From assembly GCA_037039685.1 (NCBI GenBank), contig JAWNGF010000001.1:2232001-2296000 (forward strand): a stretch of DNA of 64,000 bases. Direction: 5' to 3'. A program made the position numbers and the translations under genes. Source of the DNA: Ceratobasidium sp. AG-K (taxonomy: Eukaryota > Basidiomycota > Agaricomycetes > Cantharellales > Ceratobasidiaceae). How positions within the stretch are numbered: position 1 is the stretch's first letter; the number at the start of each line of letters is the position of its first letter. Under the pieces are notes generated by a model, which saw only the letters and a program-made list of their open reading frames with translations, was not told the DNA's origin and did not search any database. Below are positions 10,436 through 22,825 of the stretch, one piece after another.

Positions 10436-13400
10436 ATGGAACCCAGTATCGAAGAAAACTCCATCAAGCCAGTCAACAAGCTACGGGAGCGCTTTGAAGC
10501 TTTAGCGGCCACTTCTTCTCCCAAGTCTAGTGGTTTGGCAAACCACGACCACGAAGATCAAGCGCCTGCTGCACCTCAGGAGGCATCGACCAACATGTCT
10601 CCCCGACCCTCGGGTCTTCAAACTTTACGCCCACCATCAAATTCATCGCCCTTGACCCCCAATGCGTCTAGTTTGCTCAAGAAAACTCTGGGAAGTGACT
10701 TGGCCAATGACACAGATGACATCGCAACACCAGCTCAAATCCGTGCGCCGTCGCCATCTGTTGGTAGAAAATTAGGTCTAAAGCCGCCCCCACCACCCCC
10801 ACCTGAACGATCTGGGACCTTACGGTCAAAATCAAGTGCAGATAGTGTCGGTTCCATCCAGAAACTTACCCCAGGAGGTGTTCATCGCAAGCCGCCTCCT
10901 CCGCCCCCTTCTCACGGGCAACCTGGTCACGTTGCGTCTCTTAGTGTCGGCGATCTAGTCCACCAAATCAACTCTGGCGAGGCCTCGTCGTTCCGATCCT
11001 TGGATACTTCGTAAGTTTTATCGACAGTCCGTCGACTGCGAGTCTCTAACTGTTCGTAGCCCCATCAATACACCCAGTGGTTTGTTTCCGTTCGATATTC
11101 AACTCCGGAGGTCCCCATCACCTGTACCCCTGGATTCTACGCCGCTACCGTCCCCTGCGCCCCCTCCCACCGGCCAGGTTCCTCCTTTGCTTCCAATTCG
11201 CATTAATATACCAGAAACACTGCAACCCGAACCTGTGCGAAATGAGCCAAAACCAGCACCTCTTCCTCCTCGTTCTCCACTCAAGCGCCTCCCTCCCCCT
11301 AAAACTCAGATTGTCTATACCCCATCAACACCCAACTCTCCAGCTCCACCTCTTCCATCCCGGACCAGCCCCGATAGCCAAAATATGAGAAACACTGTTG
11401 TGCATCACTCTCTCCCAAGGCGAACCGATGTTGTGAACCCTTTGCCGGACACGGACGAGTTCGGTGTGGGGGTGCGTTCTCCGCCTCCTCGACATCATTC
11501 GTTGAACAGTCGTTCCGTGTCTGGATCAATGGGAAGACCTACGGCTCCTCCACCTCCGCCCCCTCGGCCGTCTTCCGTGTTATCTCCGGCTGTGGCGAGC
11601 AGTCCTCAGAGTACAATCAGTACCAACTTGCTTATTAGCGCCCCTCCGCCTTTACCCAATAGGCGTTCCAATCCAAATCTCAGGGCTGAGGATCCTCCTA
11701 CCACCTCTAGTCCCGTGTCTGGTGCATCCGCTCCTCCGCCTCCAATGGCCACACGACCTGCATCGTCTACTTGGGGCCGGTTGACCGCGTCAGCGAAGCT
11801 TTCTGCGCTCAAATCGCATTCTGCTCCTGAGAATGGTGAACAGACAGCTTTCAAGCCACCACCTCCACCAACACGGACCATTGCTCCAGGAGATAAACTT
11901 CCTCCTCCTAGACGTCTGTCGGGTGATGAATCTTCGGATTCTGAGGACGATATATCGCCAGGGCAATCCGCTATATCCACGAGTAAAAAGCTTCAGGATG
12001 ATATGCCAGACTCGTCACAATCACGTAGATGTCCCCCTGCTTTACGTTCGTTCCCATCGATTCATGTCCCACCTCACGGAGCTGTTGTAATGGTGGCCGG
12101 ACCTTGGGTTTGTGTTGCTCATACCATTATCGAAGTGTATGATATCCGAAGGATGCCATCGGCGCAGTTTGGCCTTGACTTGGAACACTCGGGTTTGGAA
12201 TGGCGATCGAAGGAACCGCGAATTACTGCCATGGAATTTCGTCCGGGCGAAACCCGCGAAGACGACGGCCGGTATCTTTGGTGCGGCGCGAGGGACGGCC
12301 ACGTATTCGAGCTGGACGTTTGGACAGGAAACATCACAGATGTCCTTATCCCTTCTGGTGGGCACAGCTTGGCCGTACTTCACATACTACGTTACGGGAA
12401 CTCCATGCTCACGATGGACGAATCCGGCAAAGTCATCGTATTCGAGCCTTCAGAAAACCAGCTCGCGCCAACCTTGTCTAGATTCACTCGCTCGCACAGG
12501 GTCGCCGAGAAACAAAGTTTTGCCAAGATCCTTGGAGGCCACCTGTGGACTTCCTCCGGATCTGGCACCGTTGCACCTAGCTCTGCGCGTGGAACTCCCT
12601 TCCGCACGTACGATCTCTTAGCAGCCAACTTCTTAACCAAGCACTTATTCACTAGCGAGCATACTGGAGCAGCACTTTGTGGAGCGATTATCCCTGACCA
12701 ACCAGACCGCATCTACATTGGCCACGAAGGTGGAAGTGTGTCGATATGGAGATACGACCTTAACGCCAGCCAACATGCTTGCGTCCAGACCGTCAAACTC
12801 TCAGCCTCGAGTATAATTTGCATGGAAGGGGTTGGTTCACGCTTATGGTTGGGTACGAGGGCTGGGAACATCACGGTCTGCGAAGTTCAGGAAGACTCGC
12901 CATGGATGGTCACGAATCAATGGCAGGCCCATGGCGACTCTCCAGTTACGCATATAGCGGTCGACCCATACTCTATTGCTAAGGTATATCCCTTATTCTA
13001 ATTTTCTACATGACCTGACGTAACGTTGCTTTATTAGGGCGGCCAATTGGTAGTGTACAGTGTTGGACGTGATGATTTCATGCACTTTTGGGATGGCCTC
13101 ATAGAATACAACTGGATCGGTGAGCTCACTTGGCGAACGCCCCATTCGCTTTGAAATTGATTATAGTTCGATGTGCAGATGGAGAAATGCAAAAGCGAGA
13201 GACGGAATACAGCACATATCGCGACGCCAAGGTCCTTATATGCACATGGAATATTGACTCGGCGAAACCCGATACGCTGTCCGGAAACAGAGACAACACC
13301 AATTTGCTTGATAACGTTCTCGGATCGGTCGATTCACCTGATATCATTGTGTTTGGGTTCCAAGAGGTTATTGACCTGGAGAACAAAAAACTGACAGCCA

Positions 13401-14543
13401 GTGCGTTCTTGATCAACCATGTGGTATTCCTTTTGCTAACAGCTTTTATTTCAGAGACTGTCTTGCTAGGGGGGCAAAAATCTAAGACCGAGGGGAAAAT
13501 ATCCGAAAAGGTCTCACGCTCCTATCGCATGTGGTACGATCGACTCGTTCTCGCTGTCCGCCTTGCGATGCCACCCGACGATCCGTACACGGTCATACAC
13601 TCAGAAAACCTCGTTGGATTGTTCACGTGTGTGTTCGTGCGTAACTCGGCGCGGATATCTTTGAGGGATACGTCCATCACAACTATCAAGCGAGGCATGA
13701 AGGGTCGGTATGGTAACAAGGTGTGTGCCCGTCTGCCTTGAAGCTGTATACGCGTCATCTGAGCCTACCAACCGATTTAGGGAGCTATCGTCGCACGCTT
13801 CACACTAGACGATACATCGTTCTGCTTCTTGAACTGCCACTTGGCAGCAGGTCAAAAGCACGTTAGGGAACGGAACCAGGATCTTGCGGCCATATTCGAG
13901 GAAAAAAGCGTGTTCCCAAAGGCTTCGCGCGAGGTGTCTTCTACTGCATACGCTGGTGGAGGTGATGGGTCAATGATACTCGATCACGAAGTTGTATTTG
14001 TAAGTGTCAAAAGCTACGTGCGTCCCCACTTCAATTGATCTACTTCGCCTTTAGCTGAACGGCGACCTGAACTACCGAATTGACCAGCGTCGAGAGCTGG
14101 TCATTCCGAGTGTACAATCAGGCGACCTCGCCGCCCTTCTCCCTCACGACCAATTGCTGAAGGAGATGCAAAACAACCCCGGGTTCCGATTACGCTCCTT
14201 CACAGAACCACCTATCACTTTCGCCCCAACATACAAGTACGATCGCGGATCCAACGAGTTCGATACCTCCGAAAAACGCCGCATCCCAGCATGGTGTGAC
14301 CGAATTCTCTTCCGCTCCCGTGGTAACCGCGTGCATTGCGAGCATTACAGGCGCTATGAGCCCAACGTCTCTGACCATCGACCAGTATCTGGAGGATTTA
14401 CAGTTAAGGTCAAATCTGTAGACCGGGATAAATGGGCGGCCGTCAAAGCGCAAGTGCATGAAGAGTGGCAAGATAGACACGCCCAACTATTATGCGAGGC
14501 GCACGAGTTTTATACCAGCAACTCCAGCAAGCTTTTAATTTGA
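10436..14543 (+). CDS. Inositol polyphosphate 5-phosphatase with proline-rich and WD40 N-terminal part
   Basis: Predicted phosphoinositide/inositol-phosphate 5-phosphatase. The first ~600 residues are disordered and full of proline tracts (PPPPPPPE, PPPPPPRP), possible SH3/WW ligands. They are followed by a beta-propeller-like region (VPPHGAVVMVAGPWVCVAHT, YLWCGARDGHVFELDVW, RIYIGHEGGSVSIWRYD). The catalytic domain is complete: LICTWNIDSAKPDTL, IIVFGFQEVIDLENKK, NCHLAAGQKHVRERNQDL, LNGDLNYRIDQRRE, IPAWCDRILFRSRG and VSDHRPVSGGF, i.e. the exonuclease-endonuclease-phosphatase signature with Asn, Glu, His and Asp ligands. The WD40 plus 5-phosphatase order resembles plant FRA3-type enzymes. No Sac1 domain is seen, so it is not a synaptojanin. 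The start at 10436 has a purine-poor but usable context; stop at 14543. Confidence 0.88.
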
Positions 14544-15032
14544 ATCTGCTTTCGTGCTTTCATCATTTGGACTGACAACCTCCAGGATGCGAACTTACTA
14601 CTGTATTTCTGCCACACGAATGTCGGGTGTGACCTTATTCTGACTTACGGACCTCCTCCTTGCGTATAAGATATCTCCTCTAGACATTTCCATAATTTAC
14701 TCTTGTGCGACGCCTAATTCTTCACTACTTAGATGATTATCGTTCTTCATGTAACCTATTGCAAATTAATCGGACTGCAACTAATTTTGCAGTCGCAAGC
14801 GACCTCGACCACCACAATGATACCTTGCCACTGAATAGCCACGCACAAGCCACGCAGTTCGATTGCAATCAGAGCCACACCAGATATAGCCATTTTAGTG
14901 GCTCCGTTATATGCTGAATCTCGTACCGTTATCACCCATTCAGTCTGACTTTATTCCGGCTCCTGTGAGTTTGTGTATTTCTTAAGCCACGAGATCTGAT
15001 ATAATGATCGGCCATCGTCCCATAGGTATCAC
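14544..15032. other. Intergenic region with one short inverted repeat
   Basis: 3' flank of the 5-phosphatase gene and presumed promoter of the PPR-like gene. Apart from the 8-bp stem-loop at 14773-14794 I see nothing distinctive. Confidence 0.35.
14773..14794. repeat. Inverted repeat, 8-bp stem with 6-nt loop
   Basis: GACTGCAA at 14773-14780 is the exact reverse complement of TTGCAGTC at 14787-14794. It lies 230 bp after the stop of the 5-phosphatase gene. It could form a hairpin in RNA or bind a dimeric protein, but may be chance. Confidence 0.4.
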
Positions 15033-16692
15033 ATGCAGAGATGCGCCCCTCTTCGTTTTGCACAGAAGCTGCTCCAGCCCAGAGTATTTCTTCGTTTACA
15101 CTTGGCCCGCCTCCCCCATAGTTCAGCTCCCACTCCGAAACATGATGTATCACCGTCCAACGTCGCAGAGAACAAAAAGCTTCCGCACCTCCCCTACTCC
15201 AACTCTCAAAAGCCGCCCATCTCGCTAAGAACCTTGGGTATGCTACTCAATGGCCCTTCAGGACCAGAATTAAAGCCTTCTAAAAACCACGGACGGTGGA
15301 GCCTAAGACTATGCGTTCGAAGAATTCGTGGCCTAGTCAGTGGACTCACACCCGCACATGCGATCGCGGCTGCCGAGTGGGTCGTCGCCTCCGAATCGCT
15401 ACCGGAATCACTACGTCCCCGGGTTCTGGTCAAGGCATCACACGTCTTCTTACGTGCTGGAAACTTTCCTGGCGCGCTGAGGATGTACAGAAGGATGCTA
15501 TCTTGGGGGTTCTCTCCGCCCCCACAGCTTGTTGCTGCCTTGTATCGAGCGTCAAAAAAGGATATTACTCGCAAAGCCAAAGATACGACCACCAATTTCG
15601 TTTCTGTGGACGCAGCACCAGAATCCTTCAGTTTACTCGACGATCAGAGCCTTGCTTTGCTTCTCTCAACCATGGAATTATCCCGGCGACCCGAGGCCAT
15701 GGAAGATATCATACGAGAGCACATTTCACAGGTTTCCGACTCTTGCCTCGAGGACCCATCAGTTGTTGGTTCAATGATCCGAGTATATCATGGCGCTAGG
15801 CAGTTGGATGGCTGTTACAACTGGTTCCAACGGTTTAGGCAAAGGCGAAAGGCGAAAAACAAACCTATTCCAGCCGCTCCATATGCACGCCTAATGACAG
15901 CATCCCGCAAGCTCATGCCTGAGAATATTGCTGCTTTATATCGCATCTTGAGGACCATGCGAGAGGACGAAGTAGAGGTGACGACCCCCATATATAATGA
16001 AATATTATCGGCTGAAGTGGACAACCGATATTTTAAGCGCGCCTTTTCCATACTTGTAGCCCTTCAACGAGGACCACCTTCCTTACAACCCGACGCATAT
16101 ACGCTATCGGTAATATTTGACGCCTTGTGGAAGAATGCGACTGGTCCCCGCCACGATTCAACAATCAACCCCCGCTCAATTTTGCATCAAATGCTACATG
16201 CATCGCATCCCTCGATGATGACAGTGCACAGCTCGAACGCTGCGTTACGATACTTTGTACACTTGGGGGACTTTCCGTCTGCGCTCGAGATAATCCAGAC
16301 TATGATGACCCGCGCTATTTCTCCCAATGCCTTGACCATTCGATGGACTCATGGAAGAAATTCTCAAGCGGTACAGAGCCGCGTTTCATCCAACAGCCAA
16401 CGCCCAGCTTGAGGAATGGGCCAGGCTTCTACTAGGCGGTCTCACACGAGATCACTTTGCGCATACATCCCATCTTCTAGACGTAGTTTGGTCAACCCGA
16501 GACGATACCCGGTCCAGGCTGTCCACACAAGCCACGAAGGATGCACTTGTGCTTGTTCACAAAACACTTGTGTCTTGGAGATCACCCCCAGAGTTCCCAA
16601 ACAAGGAGCAACGCGAGCTCTTGCCGGTTTTGTCTATGATTCATGACCTCTTACAAGTCTGTGATAACCCCACCCGCGGTGTTAGTAGTTAA
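15033..16692 (+). CDS. PPR-like mitochondrial protein, reading frame broken near 16.34 kb
   Basis: Helical-repeat protein probably acting on organelle RNA. The N-terminus (MQRCAPLRFAQKLLQPRVFLR then LHLARLPHSS) is basic and lacks acidic residues, as in mitochondrial presequences. Blocks such as RAGNFPGALRMYRRMLSWGF, YNEILSAEVDNRYFKRAFSI and HLGDFPSALEIIQTMMTRAI followed by SPNALT have PPR-like 35-residue spacing. The frame starting at 15033 terminates at 16412 in a meaningless tail. The natural continuation (DGLMEEILKRYRAAF...) lies in another frame and runs to 16692. No GT..AG intron of suitable length joins them, so a one-base indel between about 16330 and 16352 is likely. This could be an assembly error, a strain-specific break or a pseudogene. 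PPR assignment rests on pattern only. Confidence 0.6.
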
Positions 16693-16866
16693 TCATCTCA
16701 TGTACAATACGTCCCTTCTCAAAATACTCAATTGGACAGATTCTGTAGGGCAGTAGCCGTCGCACACCGTTGACCCCGTATTAGAAGCATGAGAATATAC
16801 GCTAGATATTGAGTGGTTACTAAAGACGAAAAAGAATATACAACAGGATTGACAAGGTCCGTCAAA

Positions 16867-19765
16867 TTAGTAATTAAGCTCAACGTCTCCTTCAGCCACG
16901 CCGTCCATGTCGTGGTAGCTCTTGCGCCCCGCCGAGGCTCGAGGATCCTCGCGAGCGTCAGGAGGAGGCAGTGGCCTGGCTTGGGGACCCAGAGGCATAT
17001 CGGGACCACCTTGAGGACGAGGGGGAAGACCCGGAGGAAGCATATGCTCGGGAGGTGCGAATTCGCCCAACCTATCACCCAATCGAGGACCATTGCCACG
17101 CATGGGTGAGCGAGGTCGCCCATAGGGTTGAGGTGGGCCGTAAGCTCCATAGTATGGATCAAATGGTGGCGGTGGATATCCCCGATAGCCAGGAGGAGAT
17201 GGAGGTCGGTACCCGTGCATTGGCGGGCCTCCCATCGGATACGCCGCGTGACGTGGATCGCCCATTGGGTACGGCATACGAGGTGGAGGCGGAGCTCTCG
17301 GATCGGGACCAGGTGGAAGTTTGGGAATTTGGATGTGATGGGGATCGAGTGCAAAGTTATTGAAAAAGGGAATCTAGCATAATGCTTGTATTAGTGACTT
17401 GTAAGCGACAGCCAAGCCACTACTAACCGTTTCAAGTTCTTGTGTGAGCTCGGGATGTTTGTTGGCAATGTGTTTTTCAACAAACGCTGTAGCCTTGAAC
17501 AGTTTGGTGCAGGTCTTGCACCGGAATTTGCCCTCTTCTTCCTGCTTAATATGTTGCTCAACGCAGCGGGAGAGTTCACTACGACAGTCGGTGAACGTTA
17601 ATAACCACTCCAAGCCAAGCCTCATCACACTCACTCATCATAATTCTTAGCCCCATACTCGGCAGGATCAACTTTGTCGGGCTCAGCTAGGACGGCTATC
17701 TTATGGTCGAGCCATTCTAACCACCTCTCGTCTGAATCAAACATATCGTGAGACAACCGAGAGCGAGGCTGATATAAATAGACTCTTACCACTGAGAGGC
17801 TCAGAGGCCGGAACGATAACGTTCGGCCTTGAGTGTTTGAGGCAGCGACGTTGTAACTCCTCTGGAAAATCAGCGCGAGCAGCGCAATAGAAACAACAGT
17901 TGAAAGCAGTACGGAGATATGCGAGATACAAGTCAAGTTGTATACCCAACTATTGAAAAATTCTTGTTAGTATATCGTTTGCGGGGCGGACATGGCATAC
18001 GAACACTCTTGGCAGCAAAGTTGGGGCCATCGGTTCCCCCTTCCTTTTCCTCCAGCTCGGCAACCAGTTTTTCATAACGGCGCTCAACGTGCTCACATCC
18101 ACTCCCAAGGGATGTCTCATCTTCAGTCTCACCGTTCGCATTTTCAGCTACATCTTGGACACGGTTCAAAGCACGGGACTCTTCTTCATAGATATGAGCT
18201 AATTGCTTGGCTCGGGCGAGATCCTTGGTCAATCTCTGAGGGTGGCATGCCGCAGAAGGCGTGATGCGAGCACGACCAGTGAATGGACGGACTATCCGCG
18301 TAGTGTGAAGCTTGAAGTTGTCAATCTGTATTCGACATGAGTTATGGCCCCGGGCGCGATGGACGTTTCCACGAACCTTGAGTTCTGAAAGCGAGTTCAT
18401 GACCTGGTCCATATCCGCATCATCGGAAAACCTGATCCACGCTGCCCGATAAAAGTTCTTTTTGAAAGTTGGTTCGCCAAATGTAACATACACGAAACCA
18501 GGGATAGCAGATAACGCCTAGTGGATTATCGAGTTAGCCATCACAGTCAAGCCACGGAACTGTAACTCACCTGCTCCAGCTTCACACGACCAATATCAGG
18601 AGGTAAAGTCCTAACCATCACCTGATTGCCCTCCGTGTCCATACTACATTCGACATCCCGTCCACCCTGTGGACCTTCCTTGGACTTGCCGTTTTCAATC
18701 GCTTCCGTGACTGCCTTTGGATTGCCTTCCTCCTCGTTTTCGTTGTCAAAGTCTATCTCGTTTTCGTTCGCTGTATCGGCGGCGCCCTCGGCCGCGGGTG
18801 AAGCAGGTTTGGCATCGGCGGCAGTCGCCGCAGCATCTTCGGTAATAGGGTCGTATTTCCCCTCCTCTAGCTCCTGGAAAAAGCGAGCGGTCCTCCCCTT
18901 TCGACCCTCTGCCTTGATACGATCGCGTAGTGCGAGGTATTCTGGAGCAGGATCATAGCGTTCGATGAACCAGACCTGGGCTCTGTGCGCATTGAATAGC
19001 AAGTTGTTCTGGATGAACGAATTAGCATCTTGAGAAAGCGTGGACGGGATTAAATGCTCGCCTGTTTGAGCAACATCTTGCGTTTGTACGCATCGAAATG
19101 AGCTCGCATAGGGTCTGCCGCCTTTTCGACCTCCTTCCCAGCCTCACTAGCCTCGCGCTTGACCCTTTCTTCCTCAGCGACGACCTCTGGGTGGTTGTAC
19201 CGGTACCATTCACAAAACGCACGGAAAGACACTGGGATATCAACGCTGTATGGATCGAGGGGGCCTCGACCACGACCAGGAGATCTGTGGCGGCGTGGGG
19301 GTTCCCCATAATATCCTGTATACAAAAGGTTAAGACAGAACAGGTAATTGAGTAGGTACATTCTCACCGTGATCATCGAAACGGGGACGAGGATCGTATC
19401 TGTCCCGGTCGTTGGAAGGGGACACAGAGCGCCGGCGCTTTAGGCGCACTGGCAACAGACGGTGTGAACATTGGTTGGGCAGGACAAACAAGACTCTCAC
19501 TGTCATCCGTTCCAGGACTGCGGCTGCGCGCACGCCCTTGGCCACGACGGTATTCCCAATCAGAGCGACGGCCAAAGCCGTCCCATTCTCTGTCCCGGGG
19601 CCACCCCTCGCGTTCACGATCATAGTCACGGTCCCGGCCAGACCAACCATCCGGGTAAAATTCAGCACCCGGAGGGTATTTCATAGGTCCGTTTGGCTCT
19701 GGAGGCGAGCGAGAGCCAGGGGCGGAAGCAGGAGGAACATAGCCGGGAGGGGGCCAAGACGACAT
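16867..19765 (-). CDS. ARS2/SERRATE homologue
   Basis: Nuclear zinc-finger scaffold linking the cap-binding complex to RNA processing and decay. The start MSSWPPPGYVPPASAPGSRS is followed by an Arg/Asp/Ser-rich region (DRDYDREREGWPRDREWDG). The SERRATE/ARS2 N-terminal domain reads PYSVDIPVSFRAFCEWYRYN and ADPMRAHFDAYKRKMLLKQA. AQVWFIERYDPAPEYLALRD follows. The central RRM-like part includes DADMDQVMNSLSELKVRG. The C-terminal single C2H2 finger is FRCKTCTKLFKATAFVEKHI with NKHPEL (Cys, Cys, His, His), corresponding to the conserved ARS2 finger. The protein ends in a long Pro/Gly/Tyr/Arg-rich tail. Spread over about eight exons; stop at 16867. It is tail-to-tail with the PPR-like gene (175 bp). 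Confidence 0.9.
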
Positions 19766-20032
19766 GGTTGAACTCTAGTGCTCGACTTTTTGTTTGTGCC
19801 CTAGGTTAACTGTGTGGTGCAGCAGAGAAAAATAGAGAAGAAATAAATATAATGGCGACTTCATGATCAGAGCGAGATGAGAACAGTTGAGCGCAAAGAA
19901 ACAGACCTAGCGACTGTTTTGATTCACCGTGGTGGTTGTGGTGAATGAGACACGACACGCTCAGGACCCCGGGCACCTAAGCGCTCACGCACAGACCACC
20001 CGTTAAGGCAACCCAACTCAAAGTTCTATTAC

Positions 20033-21138
20033 TCAAAAAATACTAGATAATACAGTGTTCAAAGCCTCTCCTCCACCTTGCTTGGAGGCTACTGGTATAT
20101 TTTGCTTGCGTGCTTTCTTGACCTTGGGGAGCGCCTGCTCTTCCACTGGTTTGGGAGCTGGTGGCGCCGGCTCATTCGATTCTGAATCCGTCTTGCGCTT
20201 TCTTTGAGCGCGCTGCAAGAGACATTTAATCATACACTATGCTAAAGTGGGCTCATGCCATCCTCACCTTTTCAAGAACCCGTGCGAGCTCTACGTTACG
20301 CAAATAATCTCTCTGCTCCGCTTTGGACTGCGAAAGCTCAACTCGCAAGCGTGCGGTATGCGCGGCCGCCTCTTGAGCTACTGTGCGTTAATACGTTATT
20401 TATGCGGTTAACCATTCTGCACTTACCGACTTGCTCGGTTAACATATTCCACTTGAACTTGGGAAGGTATTTCATGGTCCAAATATCGTCCCGCCATCTT
20501 GTACCCTTTTTGCCCCCAATGGGTTGTGCATTTAACATTTCCGCAACTGACCGAGCGACATGTTTCGATTCAAACTCTACCCAACCCTCCGTGTAGTGAA
20601 CCTTTTTCGTAGACGTATGCTTTTTCCTCAGATATGCTCGTTTAGGATCTAGTCGTGCACGCTGACTGAGTATTTGCATATGCAATCCTAGACGACATTT
20701 GTACTCACCCTCTTGCTGAAGGTATACCCGTCCTACCTTCCCATAGTTTGACATCAAATGCTTGACTTTGGCCGGTCGCATTCCCGGAGGTATACGAGAG
20801 ATGTAAATGATACCGGCCTTTTGCTGAGCCTTCTCAAACTCGGCGAGAGCCTCTCCTGATAAAGTATTGCCTTTCTTCTTGTCAAGCATTTCATCGGGGT
20901 CCTGTTCGATTGAGCTTTCGTCGGCGTCTGACTCCTCTCCGCTGGAGTACTCCTGGTCCGGGTCTTCATCTACACTGCTAACTGACACTTGGCTATCATG
21001 ATCTTTGGATGGTCCTTGTACATAATCGCCGTCGTCAACTAAAATTTGGATGCAGAGAAATATTGGCACATGTAACGCTAGTAAATAATCATTACACGTA
21101 CCTTGATCCATTGACACGGCCTTTAGTTTTTTCGACAT
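20033..21138 (-). CDS. ESF2/ABT1 pre-rRNA processing factor
   Basis: Nucleolar RRM protein of the small-subunit processome that stimulates the helicase Dbp8 in yeast. Acidic N-terminus (DEDPDQEYSSGEESDADESS), then the family RRM: GIIYISRIPPGMRPAKVKHL, MSNYGKVGRVYLQQE, DPKRAYLRKKHTSTKKVHYT, EGWVEFESKHVARSVAEMLN and KKGTRWRDDIWTMKYLPKFK. The order and the TEGWVEF core match ESF2/ABT1 closely. After two further introns a basic tail follows (QRKRKTDSES, KVKKARKQNIP), ending SSIF at 20033. It starts with MSKKLKAVSMDQ at 21138. Length is normal for the family. Confidence 0.9.
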
Positions 21139-21525
21139 ACTGCTAAGATGAGAATCTTATAGTTACGATTATATGAGTGGTAAGTTCCGCAAGTTCGATC
21201 GGTAAAATAATGCGCAACTGGTGCCCGAGGAATGTGGCGCTTGCAGCCAAGCTCGATCGGGAGGTGGAGGCAAGGAAAAAGGTGGGAAATCACCACGTGA
21301 CTTTATACCAAAGCCTTGAGAGCATGCATGTATGCTATGACCAAAGGCCTATAGGCGAGCCTCCATCTTCCACTAGCTTCTCATTCTCTAAATAACAATC
21401 TACTTCGCAATAAGCCATAAAAATGTACGACGATCCTTAGGCATGATTTGGGTTCCAATTCTCGTATTTATTTTGTATTTAAACAGTGGAGGATTTCGAC
21501 AGCTCTCCACGGAGCCTGCCCCCGT

Positions 21526-22825
21526 TTAGATAGTAATTCCACGGTAGGTAGCGATCTGGCTGGTAACGCGAGCAATCTGGCCGGCGGTGAACTTGAAACA
21601 ACGCTTTATCAGACCCCGATTTCACTTCGAAACAGCCTGGTGGCTTACCTCGTACATGCAAGAGTCATAGGTGTAGTCCATGCTGCATTAACGTGATTAT
21701 TAGTGATTTTTTTTTTGGTGGTGTGGGGAAGTAACTAACAAGTTATGGATCGGGTCAACCCCCCCACCAGAGCAAGTGTCCCGACCGGTAGGGCAGCCAT
21801 AGGCAGCGGAAGCCTCCGGGGGAGTGTCGCTGACAGAATCACCGGTGCTGGAGCAGCCGCCCTGGAAGGTGTGGTAAAGACCTAAGGTGCAGTGGGTGTG
21901 AGACAAGGTCATTAGTGGTTGGTCCAATGGAAATACTCACCGAGCCAATGTCCTACCTCGTGGGTCAATGTCTTGCCTAATGCCCATATGTAAATATGTT
22001 TCAGTGCATGTTCTTATGTGCTTACCCTCATTGTAGTTGGTGGTGGTGCCTCCCGGGACGGACGAATAAAGGATAACAACGCCGTCGTCAATGGGAGCAT
22101 TAGCATACGAGGAGGGGAAGGTAGCGTATCTGTACCACCGAGGTCAGTTAAAGCTCTAGTTACTCGTCAGCCCAACTAACCCCAGGAGACCAGCACCAGC
22201 ACCAGATCTTTGAAAGTAAAAGGTTATGGCTCCGATGTAACAATGGGTTCGGAATGACATACTGGAAACCAACGGTATAAACGTTCAGGGCGTTAGCGCC
22301 TCCCTTCCGCAAGGCAGCCTTCATAGCGGTCTGCTGAGAACTAGTAAAACCCCCACGGTTAGATTTGCGATAGTGATAGTGCCATAAAAGCCAACTAACT
22401 TGCTGGGTCCAGCGGTGGTAAACCACGCCGAGTTAGTGGTATGCTCACTTCCTGCAAGAGTGAAAGAAAGGCCGGTTCCCGCCTAATGCTCATTAGTCAA
22501 TGCAAGGCATATTAGGATAAGCGAAACCCACATAGTGCTCGTTCATTGCACCAATGGAAGCAGTAATCTGAGAGTCAGGAACGTTGCCCTGGGTGAGAGC
22601 AGTACCCGACTGAATCACATGCCAGTAGACTGGAATGACAGCGGCAAAGGCGGAAGCGTCACCCTTGAGCGAGACCTTGTGAGCGGCAAAGTGAGCCTCG
22701 GCAGCAGCAACCGCGGCATCGGACGGGTGGGAGCCGCAGGCGCGAGGGATGACAGTTGCGTTGTTGGGAAGAGCAACGACTACGGATGCCGCAGTTGCAA
22801 CGAGAAGGAGAGAAAAGCCGAACAT
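21526..22825 (-). CDS. Secreted M43 (pappalysin-like) metalloprotease, copy 1
   Basis: Extracellular zinc endopeptidase. Signal peptide [20 protein letters not shown], short propeptide with RACGSHP (a Cys that could act as switch), then the catalytic domain. The zinc motif is HEVGHWLG plus LYHTF (HExxHxxGxxH complete). Its coding sequence is split by an intron right after the Gly codon. [19 protein letters not shown] loop and [15 protein letters not shown] with paired Cys follow, then a Met-turn ([11 protein letters not shown]) and the end [17 protein letters not shown] at 21526. Compared with copies 2 and 3, this gene has additional introns inside the catalytic region, at GLLG/YATF, between YNEG and KTLTHE, and at HWLG/LYHTF. 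It is the most diverged member of the tandem cluster. Confidence 0.88.
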
